Below, piece by piece: positions 13,801-23,789 of a stretch of 64,000 bases of DNA. The notes under the pieces are model-generated. The model was not told the DNA's origin and made no database searches. It saw only the letters and a list, made by a program, of their open reading frames with translations. The translations under genes and the position numbers were made by a program. Every line of letters starts with the position of its first letter. Positions within the stretch are counted from its first letter, which is position 1. This DNA is from Rhizoctonia solani. Lineage: Eukaryota; Basidiomycota; Agaricomycetes; Cantharellales; Ceratobasidiaceae. The stretch is taken from NCBI RefSeq assembly GCF_016906535.1, contig NC_057385.1:434001-498000 (forward strand), written 5' to 3'.

Positions 13801-14898
13801 CGATGAAACATACGATGAAGTGAGTTGGTCGCGTATAAAACGAGCTTCTAACCAACAGGTGTGCGTTTATAGATTCGAAGAGAAGCTACTGTTATCATAC
13901 ATAATGCATGGCAGGTCAACTTCAATCTTAGCCTCCAGTCCTTTGAGCCAAGTATCCGCGGGGCTCGAAACCTCCTTGATCTCGCATTCCATTCTACGGC
14001 ACCTAGCGGTCTTCCACGATTCGCATTTGCTTCATCGATCTCTGTAGCAGGCTTTGCCGGTCCCGGAAGGCAGCTAAGCGAGGTTTCGGTCACTCCGGAG
14101 ATGGCTGCAACTAGCATCGGATACGGGCAAAGTAAGCTAGTAACCGAGAAGGTGCGTTGATAGTAATATTTTCTATGAAAATGGCTAATGTCTTCGTGCA
14201 GCTCCTTGAATCAGCTAGGAATTCAGGCCTACAAACATGTACGGTCCGACTTGGACAGCTTACCGGGGACGCCAGGAGTGGTGCATGGACCACGACAGAT
14301 TGGGTACCATCGCTCATAGGTTCTTCTGTGTCAATAGGCTGCCTGCCGAAGGCTATAGGGGTAGGATACCTGATTTTATGCGTCATCGAGGCCGGCATCT
14401 GACTCCGCTTCCAGACTGTCTCTTGGCTCCCGCTTGATGTGGCCGCCCATTCGGTTTTGATACATGCACCACTAGGGACAAAGAGCTACCGCCAGTAATT
14501 CACACCTCCCACCCTCGACCTGTGCCCTGGGTAGATATTATGAACGCATTCTCTGCCTCGCTCGTGCCTCGCACTAACTCTCAGCTCCCTGTTGTGCGCT
14601 TTGGCGAGTGGAATAAGCTTGTAATCGAAGCTGCAGCGTCTTTCAAGGGATCCGAAGGCGACCGATATAAGCGCTTCCCGAGTACTAAAATCCAAAGTAC
14701 CGTTGACGGGATGGTGCTTGCCGACGATGAACTTCGGTCTCGCGAGGAAGTGGAAATGTAGAGTCTGGTGGAACTGTGCGACTCAATACCGCGGTGGCCG
14801 AAGAGTTTAGTCAAGTTCTGAAGACCACGCCGGAACTCGGAAAGGAACATGTGCAGAAGTGGACTGATTATTGGGGATCTAAAGGACTCTTTATTTAA
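10885..14898 (+). CDS. Adenylate-forming reductase (A-T-R, alpha-aminoadipate-reductase-like), with about eight frame breaks
   Basis: Layout is adenylation, thiolation, then NAD(P)H thioester reductase, as in fungal NRPS-like carboxylate reductases. Adenylation landmarks: ILHSSGSTGMP (A3, near 11520), VGTMALPTFHAM, CYGATEFGG, GRLDDQIILLNGEKTNPGP, and ARPLPRTPKGT (near 12990). The carrier domain follows with a GW(D)SL-type phosphopantetheine site near 13228, and KINQQTIFGKPTVRQLAQL. The reductase has VVTGTTGGLGSHLLAQLL (nucleotide loop) and YGQSK (YxxxK) near 14128; the tail ends at TAA 14896. Frame breaks, each equal to one lost base, fall near 11121, 11857, 13039, 13204, 13231, 13310, 14459 and 14758. 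Either this copy is decaying or the consensus is poor here; no stop created by substitution was seen. Substrate is not predictable. With the P450 and other oxidoreductase it could belong to a metabolite pathway, but the set is loose. Confidence 0.8.
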
Positions 14899-15383
14899 TA
14901 TTTCATACTATAATGTCGATAGTTTGTTGATAGTGGTTAATGATAAATGGCATCGAGTCTGTTTTATTGACGGTAATTGTTTGGATTTGATTGAAACGAT
15001 TGCTATCTGAATATTGATAGAGTGGGACAGTATTCAAGGCTGAAAGATGTGATGCACTATCCTTGGGGTTGAATAAGCCTTCCGTATATTAGATAATCTA
15101 GCCGATCTGAATGTGATCGCTAGAGGCTAAGACTTGGAAGTAGAAATCTCTCGAGGAGCAACTGGCTATTTCAGCTCACTTGAGAATATTATATGTGCCC
15201 AATTTTGGACGATTATGCAAGATGGAGGAGTGTCCCAGGTCCCAGCCGTGACCCAGACCCTGAATACCCTGTAGCGCCATTGGGAGTTCCCCATCTTGTA
15301 TCTCGCCACGCTCGACGACCTTCGCCCATCTCCACTTTTGCCGAACTCTCTGGACATTTTTTAAATTTTCTGTAACAAACAAC
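14899..15383. other. Intergenic: reductase 3' end and Rab11 promoter
   Basis: No gene seen. AT-rich up to about 15190, then a pyrimidine-rich stretch just before the Rab11 ATG, usual for highly expressed fungal genes. Confidence 0.5.
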
Positions 15384-16467
15384 ATGGGAGAGAACAGCGC
15401 TTACGATTACCTTTTCAAGGTCGTACTTATCGGGGATTCTGGTGTCGGAAAGTCGAACTGTCAGTTCTGTCTCTTTTCCCTGTCTTGCGTCTGCCATGAA
15501 CCCAGTGCCTGGGTGGTAGTTGACTGTCATCGCCATGCCTCTGTTTGGAATGTATCTGGACTCAATACACTAATATATTGGCGGTTTATAGTGCTCTCTC
15601 GATTCACACGTAATGAATATAATGTCGAGTCCAAATCAACCATTGGCGTCGAGTTTGCCACCCGTTCAATTAATGTGGACGGCAAGACTGTAAAGGCACA
15701 AATTTGGGATACCGGTGCGTTTGGACAGGTCGCGACCATGCACTGGGACCACTGACTCACGCCCATTACATAGCCGGACAAGAGCGTTATCGAGCCATTA
15801 CCTCTGCGTAAGTCTTCCGTATACACCATTTGCTCTATGTTTCGTCCCGCCAAACGATCTTTCTTCGGCAATTCGTCAATACAATTGCTCATCATGATCT
15901 ATTTCACAGGTACTATCGCGGAGCTGTCGGCGCACTCTTGGTATACGACATCTCCAAGCACGCCACCTATGTCAATGTCACTCGCTGGCTCAAGGAATTA
16001 CGCGACCACGCAGACTCGAACATTGTTATTATGCTCGTTGGAAATAAGAGCGATTTGAAGCACTTGCGTGCTGTGCCAACGGAGGAGCCAAGGCTCTTGC
16101 AGGTAGGCTTGTAAAGACCTTTTTGGCTTGCCGAATTCTGACCCATGAGGTGTTTAGTTGAACATGGGCTGTTCTTTATTGAGACTTCAGCCATGGATGC
16201 ATCCAATGTTGAAGCTGCATTCCAGAATATTTTAACTGGTGAGTTGCCACGACTGCTATCGTACGATCGGCCGCTTGATGCACAGCTCCGGCGGAATCAA
16301 TGTCACGTATATACTAATAAACCTCTTTTGCAGAGGTATATCGAATCGTGTCCAGCAAGGCTCTTGAGTCATCCGCAGATCCGATCAAGCCTACTGGGGG
16401 TGAGACGATCACCGTGACACCCACAGTCGACAACAACGCCAATGCCGCTGGCGGCAAGTGCTGCTAA
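15384..16467 (+). CDS. Rab11/Ypt31-type small GTPase (one missing base)
   Basis: Controls traffic through late Golgi and recycling endosomes. Six exons: 15384-15459, 15592-15714, 15774-15807, 15910-16102, 16158-16238, 16334-16467. Motifs in order: [17 protein letters not shown] (G1), [12 protein letters not shown] (switch I effector), [19 protein letters not shown] (switch II, Rab-specific), [14 protein letters not shown] (G4), [11 protein letters not shown] (G5), and the C-terminal double-Cys prenylation tail GGKCC. Exon lengths sum to 641, one short of 214 codons; the break is at about 16085, where GAGGAGCCAAGG needs one more base to read Glu-Ala-Lys-Ala. Everything on both sides is conserved, so I take this as a functional gene with a consensus error. 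It converges with the WBP1 gene, 276 bases apart. Confidence 0.92.
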
Positions 16468-16743
16468 TTTGATGGATACGGTTGTATTGTTCGTTAACTC
16501 ACGCAAGTGTATGAGGCATTTCTGTACGTCTTGTCGCAGTCGGCCGTGTGCGATGTCTACGTGTATCCGTACCTACGTCCTCTAGATTGGAGTCTTTTTG
16601 TTCATTTTGTTTTGCTTAATCAATACGCAGATTCGGGGTAAACTACAACAAGCGGCGCTGTGTATACAGGATAAGCAAGGCAGACATAGATTAATGTGTT
16701 TTTCCACGCTCTATGACGAGAATTCAAATGGTGCGTAGGTGGT

Positions 16744-18335
16744 TTATTCAACCTTTCTCCTGCCCTTTACTTTTTGAGTATTGTCTCCAAGCAACCACAA
16801 GGCGCAGAAGGCAATGAAACCAACGCTGGTGCTAATAGCACCCACGTAGTACGGCCACGCGGCAGACAGAAACCTAGGGTATCCATCATGTCGCGGGGGA
16901 ACAACCGATACGGTGGTCGACGATTCAAGATAAGTATATCTAGAGAGACACAATTGTGAGAACGGGTTCGCACTGAGTTTGATAGGCCGTTCTCTCACCC
17001 TTTTCGCCTCCAGTCGACAATGAATTTGAAGACACCGTGTCGGTCAGGAGCGCGGAACTCGACGCGATATACACCAGGCTCAGTTTTGACCCCAGGCAAA
17101 TTAACCCTGATGTGAGGGTCGAGCATGGTAAAGTCCAATTGCATATCCTCGATTCCAGAATCGGGAGTCCACTCTCCAGTTTGCCCGTCGAACTTGGACA
17201 CGTGGATTTCGTAGACAACGTTGTCCTTGACTGTATAACGAGTAGGGGCGATGGTGGCGTTGTGCGCGGGGGTAGAAGCTAAACGGTGGTTGACGCTATC
17301 GATACGGTACACTAGAGATTCTTGGAATGTCCAGCTAGCAAGATCTTGACTGAACTGGGCATTGCCAGAGGGTTTACCACTGATTATCGGTCAAATGCGG
17401 TTAAATCAGGGCGGATGACGATGTGATGAAAGCTAAAAACTCACGGAGAGACCTCTGCCTTGGCAAATTCATCACTGAACACGCTCACGCCTCCTACCCA
17501 GGCTGCACGAGCGCCCCCGGCGACTTGGAATCCGGCGACAACTGACATGCTGTTCCCCGCCCAGAAGCCCTCGCCGCCTCGGTCTGCCATCTCCGCAACA
17601 GTCTCGGCGTTTACATCGTCTTCAGAGTCGGCTGCGAAACTCTCCACTGGGGCACGCAAAATCGAAAACACTCGAGGGTTATCGTTTAATGCAAAGTTGA
17701 CGCCCGAGAAGAGGATAGGTGGAAGGTTTGGCGTGACAAGTGGGTGTGCTTGAGATAATGAAATTGGAAGAGTGTGTGGGGAGCGGGGCGGGATGGGAAG
17801 TGCGAGATGAGAGGCGTGTTTGGAGGCGGAAGAGACAGCCCGAATTCAGTTGCCAATGATGATATAGGAGTCGATTTTGAAGAGAGAGCAAATAGCACGT
17901 TGGTCCCTTGAGCAAGGAGCTTGACGAGACTTTGAGGTGTAATGTCGTTCGCGAAAGCTTATAGACGTAATATGTGTTTATTGGGATGCACGCATTGAAG
18001 TATCACATATACTGACCTTTACTGTTTGGAGCAAACAGAATGACATGCGAGAACGCGGGGACGTCGAATTCAGCAATTGCCGGTGACACGTCTTTCGGCG
18101 CCCGGAACGTCAAGTTGTACCCCCGTTCTATAAAGGGCAGGGCATTACCTCAATAAATGCTATAGAAATTTGGTCTAAAATGCGTACTTTTGAGCCCATT
18201 AAAGAAAGCGGAATAATCGTCTCGCTTCAATTTCGGATCCAAGACGACCAACACCGAGTTTCCTGTGCTCGAGATGGCGGCAACATGGCTCACTGCATAC
18301 CATGCCGCAGACAACAGCCCAAGGAGCTTCACCAT
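16744..18335 (-). CDS. WBP1: Oligosaccharyltransferase 48 kDa subunit (OST48/WBP1), one missing base
   Basis: Non-catalytic subunit of the ER oligosaccharyltransferase that transfers the lipid-linked glycan to nascent proteins. From the ATG at 18335: a signal peptide (MVKLLGLLSAAWYAV), GNSVLVVLDPKLKR, RGYNLTFRAPKD, VILFAPNSK, LLAQGTNVLFALSS, LPPILFSGVNFALNDNPRV, GNSMSVVAGFQVAGGARA, VSVFSDEFA, FQESLVYRIDSVNHRLA, YTVKDNVVYEIHVSKFDG, GVYRVEFRAPDRHGVFKFI, a final transmembrane span YYVGAISTSVGFIAFCALW, and a lysine/arginine-rich C terminus (KVKGRRKVE) suited to ER retention. The frame shifts by one base near 17773 in the CACACACTC run (PHT...LPISLSQAH). Introns include a last one before YTYLESSTTVSVV. 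A CACGTG box lies 87 bases upstream of the start at 18422-18427. Confidence 0.88.
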
Positions 18336-18988
18336 ATTTTGATGCTCAGGTATGTGAGGTTGTGTCGTGTCGTGTCTCTTTCTCCGCAGCCTGACACGTC
18401 GGTAAAGGCAATAAACGCCGACACGTGATTGAGGACTGATTATGTCATACGCATGTGGCGTGAGTGGTCGATAGATCAATCAACCACATATTAATATTAC
18501 TATATGTAATCAGAGCGTAGAGTACAGAACCTAATAAAGGCCTCTACGCACGATACTAGAGAAGCTCAGAAAACACACCCGATTATCGCCTACCGATAGT
18601 TGATAAACCCCAACATGCGACTAGGTTTAGCCACCTCATCCCAGCTCTGTCATTGCGTTTATTGTTTTCCAAACCTCTTTTGAGAACTCAGGATAGTTGA
18701 TGTAAGCCACGAAAATGATAGGCTTATTACTATCTTGTACACCCCGCTGGGTCAAGAGTCACGGTGGCACCGCGTCTTTATCCCCTGGACTGATGATTAC
18801 AATGTACGTTACCTGGCTGCTTGTGTTATTCGCAACAGTACTGAGACTCTCACCTAAAAACATAGCAAGCATTGTAGTCGGCTAAAACCAAGTTGAAAAG
18901 ACTTTTCCCCAAGAGTACTGAAAATGAATTCCGATGGTTAGCCTTCAAACGATCGGACGGATGCAACTGAACAGAGTTGGACGCAGAT
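18336..18988. other. Intergenic, possible upstream exons of the next GTPase
   Basis: No complete gene. By analogy with its neighbour at 20887, the GTPase at 18989 should have a longer N-terminal extension; I could not find convincing exons for it here beyond the last piece. Confidence 0.4.
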
Positions 18989-20014
18989 ATGTTTCCAACT
19001 ATTGCTAGGAGACTCGAAGATAAGGACGAGCTTAGACTAAGAGAAAATGATCAGCTTGGATGTAAGCACTTGGCTCTGTTATATGAACGATCTCGTTGAT
19101 ATCCGGATCCTCGGTAGCCATATCTGTCCTTCCGCTCGGGCACGACGAGGATGCCTACTACCAGTTTAAGATAATTGTTATCGGACCTTCAGGAGTAGGA
19201 AAAACGATGCGTGTGTTTCCAAAAACCCCAAAAATATTGAGCGTAAGGCTGATCACACGTATGTAGTGCTTCAATACCTGATGAAACCGGATACAGATAG
19301 ACTGGATACACTGCAAGCCACAACCAAACTTCGAATGGACATCTCGAGTCGTTTTATGACGAAAGACGGTGTTTTGTTGAAGGCAGAGATATGGGACACT
19401 GGTAAGCCTGATTAGAAAGTCTTGGTACCCCCAACTTAGACATCAATCACAGTCGGTCAAGAAACTTATCACTCAATCACCCCTTCGTAAGTTTATTCTC
19501 AGAGAGCGACCACTCATGAAGCTTACCAGAAGAGCAGGCTTTACCGGGAAGTTAACGGGGTAATGTTGGTCTACAACTTGGCAAAGAGAGAAACCTTCAA
19601 TCCCTGCGAAAGCTGGCGGGGGGTGCTCGAAGAGCGTGTTCAAAATCTTGGGCAAATACCAGTTATTCTTGTGGGTAACAACTCGATCTCGAAGATCAAA
19701 GAGAGGTCACAACGAAAGAAGGACAGAGCTATGCGGGTGGATATCATATCTTTGGTTTCGAGGGTTTAGACATCCAGAGACACCCATCCCTCTAACTTGT
19801 TCTCAGACCGTTATAAGTTCACTTTTGTTGAGACCTCAGCAAAAGAAGGCACAAACGTCGAGGGAGCTTTTAGGACCCTTATGGCAAGTGAGCATACTTG
19901 ACTAGCTTCTCGGCCCCTTCGAGACATTGAATACATATCTTTTTAGTAATTTATCATGAGATAAGTGCCCAGAAAGGGCTCCTGAAATGCAAAAAAATCC
20001 AAAGGGTGTCGTAA
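18989..20014 (+). CDS. Divergent Ras-superfamily GTPase, copy A (N-terminus incomplete, one missing base)
   Basis: Exon pieces: about 18989-19061 (RRLEDKDELRLREND), 19118-19210, 19267-19401, 19453 onward, and later ones to about 20014. The core has DAYYQFKIIVIGPSGVGKTM (G1 GxxxxGKT), WDTVGQETYHSIT (switch II, Val for Ala), LYREVNGVMLVYNLAKRETF, VILVGNNSD-like G4 with Asn for Lys, and FTFVETSAKEGTNVEGAF (G5). The frame breaks by one base near 19685 in the G4 loop. Exon phases and the segments ELRLRE, VLPLGHDE and YYQFKI match copy B at 20887, so the two arose by duplication. The C terminus is uncertain: no double-Cys tail was found before the stop at 20012. Start given is only the first exon I could align with copy B. 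It is not a canonical Ras, Rho or Rab. Confidence 0.6.
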
Positions 20015-20886
20015 TGCCGGCGATCAGATCTTGCGAATTGACCGGAAGGAAAGTAGTCGTAGGCAAGGTTTCTCAAACTGTGCAACTTCAACGTACGCTT
20101 TTGGCACACGGTGTTGAAATAACAATTCAATTTATGCATACAGTCAGCAGATTGTATAAGAGCAAATACTGAGTCATTACAAGAATAGGATCCGTTTAGC
20201 ATTAGGGGGTCGAACGTGGCCCTTTTATACTCTACAGATATGGCTTATGTGTACTCCACATGCTGCGCATACACCGATGGTTCACCACTTGAATCGATTG
20301 CAGAACAATCTCGTACACTCTACAGATTTCAACACATTGATAGCAGAGGCCATTCGTCCCGACACACGTTGTGTATTTGGCTACAAATTAGAAATGCTAC
20401 GGCCGGGACGAACTTTCTACAAAATGAATATTTTCAGGAAAGCAAGTTCCGTAGAGCATGAGCGTGTTCTAAATTTATCTTAAAGTTCGGCGAAAGAATA
20501 AGATAGTCCTAAGCCCATGCGCGGAAATTTCGATTCGAGCACATCGATCGACCCTTTGAGATCTACAGTCGGAGCCTTTGGTTGCAGTATGGGAAGACAT
20601 TAGTCGAGCTTATAAACCAATAGTAAAGTGGCGCAACACGCACCTTTTCAATGCAAAATCTGGAAGTCAAGAATCTGCGGGTTAGGAGTGCTGACTTTAG
20701 GCAAACCTTTATTTACAAATTACAAATTAGAGGAATGAGAGAGTACGGTCACCTGACTTATTGCCTTCGATCAATACACAGCCTCAGATCCCCCTGTGGC
20801 TCCCTTGGTCATCGAGTTTGCTTCTACCATCGTCTTATCATTCCCATAAACACACCTTTTAATCACAATTAGGCCCCATTTTCACC
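20015..20886. other. Intergenic with a dispersed-repeat fragment
   Basis: Near 20218-20275 the stretch containing CCTTTTATACTCTACAG and ACATGCTGCGCATAC resembles one at about 48648-48715 (CCTTTTATACTCTACAG and ACATGTGCTGCACATAC). I take both as remnants of a dispersed repeat. No gene seen. Confidence 0.45.
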
Positions 20887-22440
20887 ATGGTTGATACCCG
20901 CCAACTGCAGGGATTGAGCGAGGGGGATCCCTTGGGAGCCATTGACAATACTGCGCCTGAGCGGCCACAACCATCGCATACTCCGGTAAAACAAAAGAAT
21001 CCACACTATATACCAACTCGTATCTAATATGACACCTAGAGCTTGCCGCCATATAGCCCAGCCCTAGGGAAGATTCGGTTGCTAACTGTCACTTACTGCC
21101 CATCAGAGGATGCAGAAGCCACATCGCATACTGCCCTGATTCCTTGGACAAATGATTACGAAGCAAGTAAAAGTGTTCTATGAGTACATCTTACTTATAT
21201 AGATTGATATCAGACAGCTTTGATATCCTCTAAAGAAGCGTTCGAGCAATATTTCCCACCTGGTTCCTCGCAACGCCGGCGTTGGCTCACCACACGTGTC
21301 CAAACATCTTCCGGGGTAACATGGGCAGAGTTCCGACCTGTGTTATTTTCGCAAGTAGTTGGAGAGCTTGGAGTCGAGCTTCGCCTTTGTGAAGATCGTC
21401 CGCGTAAGTGCTTGTCTGTTGGCTGCGGTTGATCGTTCCTGACATAACGGGCAATAGCCAAGCTTGATGTGACTGTCCTCCCTATCGGACATGAACGATT
21501 GGCCGCAGAGGAAGAGTCGTACTATCAGTTCAAAATCATTACTGTTGGACAGAGGAGCGTGGGAAAGTCGATGAGTGAGTGGTCGCCGCTGCGTGAGTGA
21601 GAGAAAAGTTATGTTCATCGACATATGCCTAGTGTTGCAATACTTTACCAAACCCGAAGAAGAGCGGCTCGAGACTTTGTCCAGTACAGTTGGTCCAAGT
21701 ATGGATATCGCCAATCGTTTTATGACTGCCCACGGAGAACTCGTCAAGACTGTGTTATGGGATACAGGTCGGCCCATCACATTGGCCGGTTGTTCAAGTC
21801 TGATGCATATATTATATTACAGCTGGCCAAGAGGCTTTTCGTGCAATGACCAAGCCGTAGGTGTTTTCATTACTACGCCTTTGTGTGGGTATGCTGATGG
21901 GGAGTTGGTAGACTCTATCGTGGTACCCACGGGGTCTTTCTTGTGTACAGTATTGCCGACACGGAATCCTTCGATAAATGTCTTGAATGGCTGACTGAAG
22001 TTCGCGCACACGTTGATGAAAATGCACCAATTATACTGATCGGAAACCAAGTCGACCGAACAGGAGAGAGAACAGTAGAGACAAACTCTGCTCGGGCATT
22101 CGCACGTAAGCAGCTCGCTGTACACGAGGATGTGCTCTAGCCTAACCGTGATTACATATGAAGTCGAACATGACTTACTCTTTGCTGAGGTATCAGGAAA
22201 ACGAGGTACCAACGTTGATAATGCATTCCAGAAGTTAGTACATGGTGAGTGTTACGTATGACCACAGAATCTACCCTTCATTCAACGGTTGTATCGAATG
22301 CAGAGATATTCAACCGGTTGAAAGACCGAGACCAATTATATATGTGCAAAGAGACCAAACTAAACCCAAGGTCAAGGGGGGTACCTGTCGGGCCTCAGGA
22401 AACCTGGCATGAACGAGCTCGGGGCAAGTGTTGCTCTTGA
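20887..22440 (+). CDS. Divergent Ras-superfamily GTPase with a 160-residue N-terminal extension, copy B
   Basis: Nine exons (20887-20985, 21040-21166, 21218-21403, 21458-21574, 21633-21767, 21823-21856, 21912-22105, 22164-22244, 22304-22440) sum to 1110 bases, an intact 369-residue protein. The first 160 residues are an extension I do not recognise: MVDTRQLQGLSEGDP, a segment PALGKIRLLTVTYCPSEDAE, and SGVTWAEFRPVLFSQVVGEL. The GTPase core then runs YYQFKIITVGQRSVGKS (G1), WDTAGQEAFRAMTKP (switch II), YRGTHGVFLVYSIADTESF, IILIGNQVD (G4 with Gln for Lys), EVSGKRGTNVDNAF (G5 with Gly for Ala). It ends in a prenylation-type tail GKCCS. The G4 change may weaken guanine specificity. Paralogous to copy A, 0.9 kb upstream on the same strand. 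Function unknown; membrane association via the tail is inferred. Confidence 0.75.
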
Positions 22441-23789
22441 ATAGTAGATTTTGGACTACTCAAGGTCATTTTATTATGAAACGAGACAATCGCCACCCTT
22501 GCATAGTAGCAATTTTGTGTGTGTTCGATCTTGTAGAGCTTCAACACGCTGGGTGAATATAATGCGGCCAACAGCGATTTTAGACTCAGGCAGAGTGGCT
22601 ATAACCCGTATTAGTTGGATGTAATCGATCATGTCTAGGAAATAATCTAAGTAACTCAGTAGGATTGCTGAGCAATCAAAATTGGGAACGGATTCCTTTA
22701 GTCTTTTTGGATTCTAGTTTGGTTCCGTATTTCTATAAAAAAAAGTATTGCTGCGAATAAAACACACTTACTGGTCGGCATAGATAGGGATAGAATCCCA
22801 ATCGTCAAGGGTGACACGATAACGATCAAATCAAGTATAGAGGACAGTGTCGACAAAGTTTACCACGTTAACAGAAGGCAATACCACCAAAACAGTGAGT
22901 CCAATCATGCATAGCCTAGCTGAATCTGCCAAGTTACCCCAGACTGGCCGACGGGCTTCTGGAACCAAGTACGTTGTAGCGAATGACGAAGGGTGGAGTA
23001 GGTTTAGCAAGTGTTGCAACCAAGTTTACACATGTAATATATGTAATATTATAAGGCACTATAGGTGCATCTTAGACTTTGGTACATTCTCAAGCTAGTC
23101 TGTCCCAGCTTGAAGTCGTTGGTAGAAGTTCGTGGGACGTACGCATAGGTGCTTTTGGTGCGGGGCGGCCGTGAGCTATGGAGAGGCATCCTATCGATTT
23201 CCCTGGCCAGACTTAAAATTTTGTATTCTAACATAGTTTAGCTGACTTGATACTAGTACAGAGAACTACCGGAGCCACTTCACAGTCGATTTACACAGCT
23301 AATGCGCTGGGCGCCAGTGCAACCTCATCCAACGTAACCTTGCTCAAGGAGCGTGTGCAAGGTGAGGTATTTATTGGCAATCAATCAGTACAGGCAGTGA
23401 GAATACAGATGCTGATGGAGTACATATGGATATCAGGCCGAGTCATTTGTTTGGTAGGGCTTAGGGTATGTGTTTATGGCTGGAACCCAGCGGATGTAGG
23501 CTCCTTATCTGCCATGTAGATCAGTGTTTTAAAATTTCAAAAAAATGATCGCTGGTTGCGGACAGTTAATATGAGGTATCTAGAACAGGAAGCTATACAA
23601 AACAGACAAAAAAACGCCCGAACAGTCACTATCAGATCACTCCCCCTATTTTCAGCGATCACGTGACTTTGTGGTGAGAAACACGAGCCAACAGACTTGC
23701 CTGCTCCCTGCGACCACCACAGCCTGATTGTAGCCTCTTACCCAAAACACTTTACACCCTATCATCACTGCGAAACCATCTCCCTCGCG
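22441..23789. other. Intergenic and promoter of the Ser-rich protein
   Basis: No gene seen across 1.3 kb. A CACGTG core flanked GATCACGTGAC lies at 23660-23665, about 125 bases upstream of the next ATG. Confidence 0.5.
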
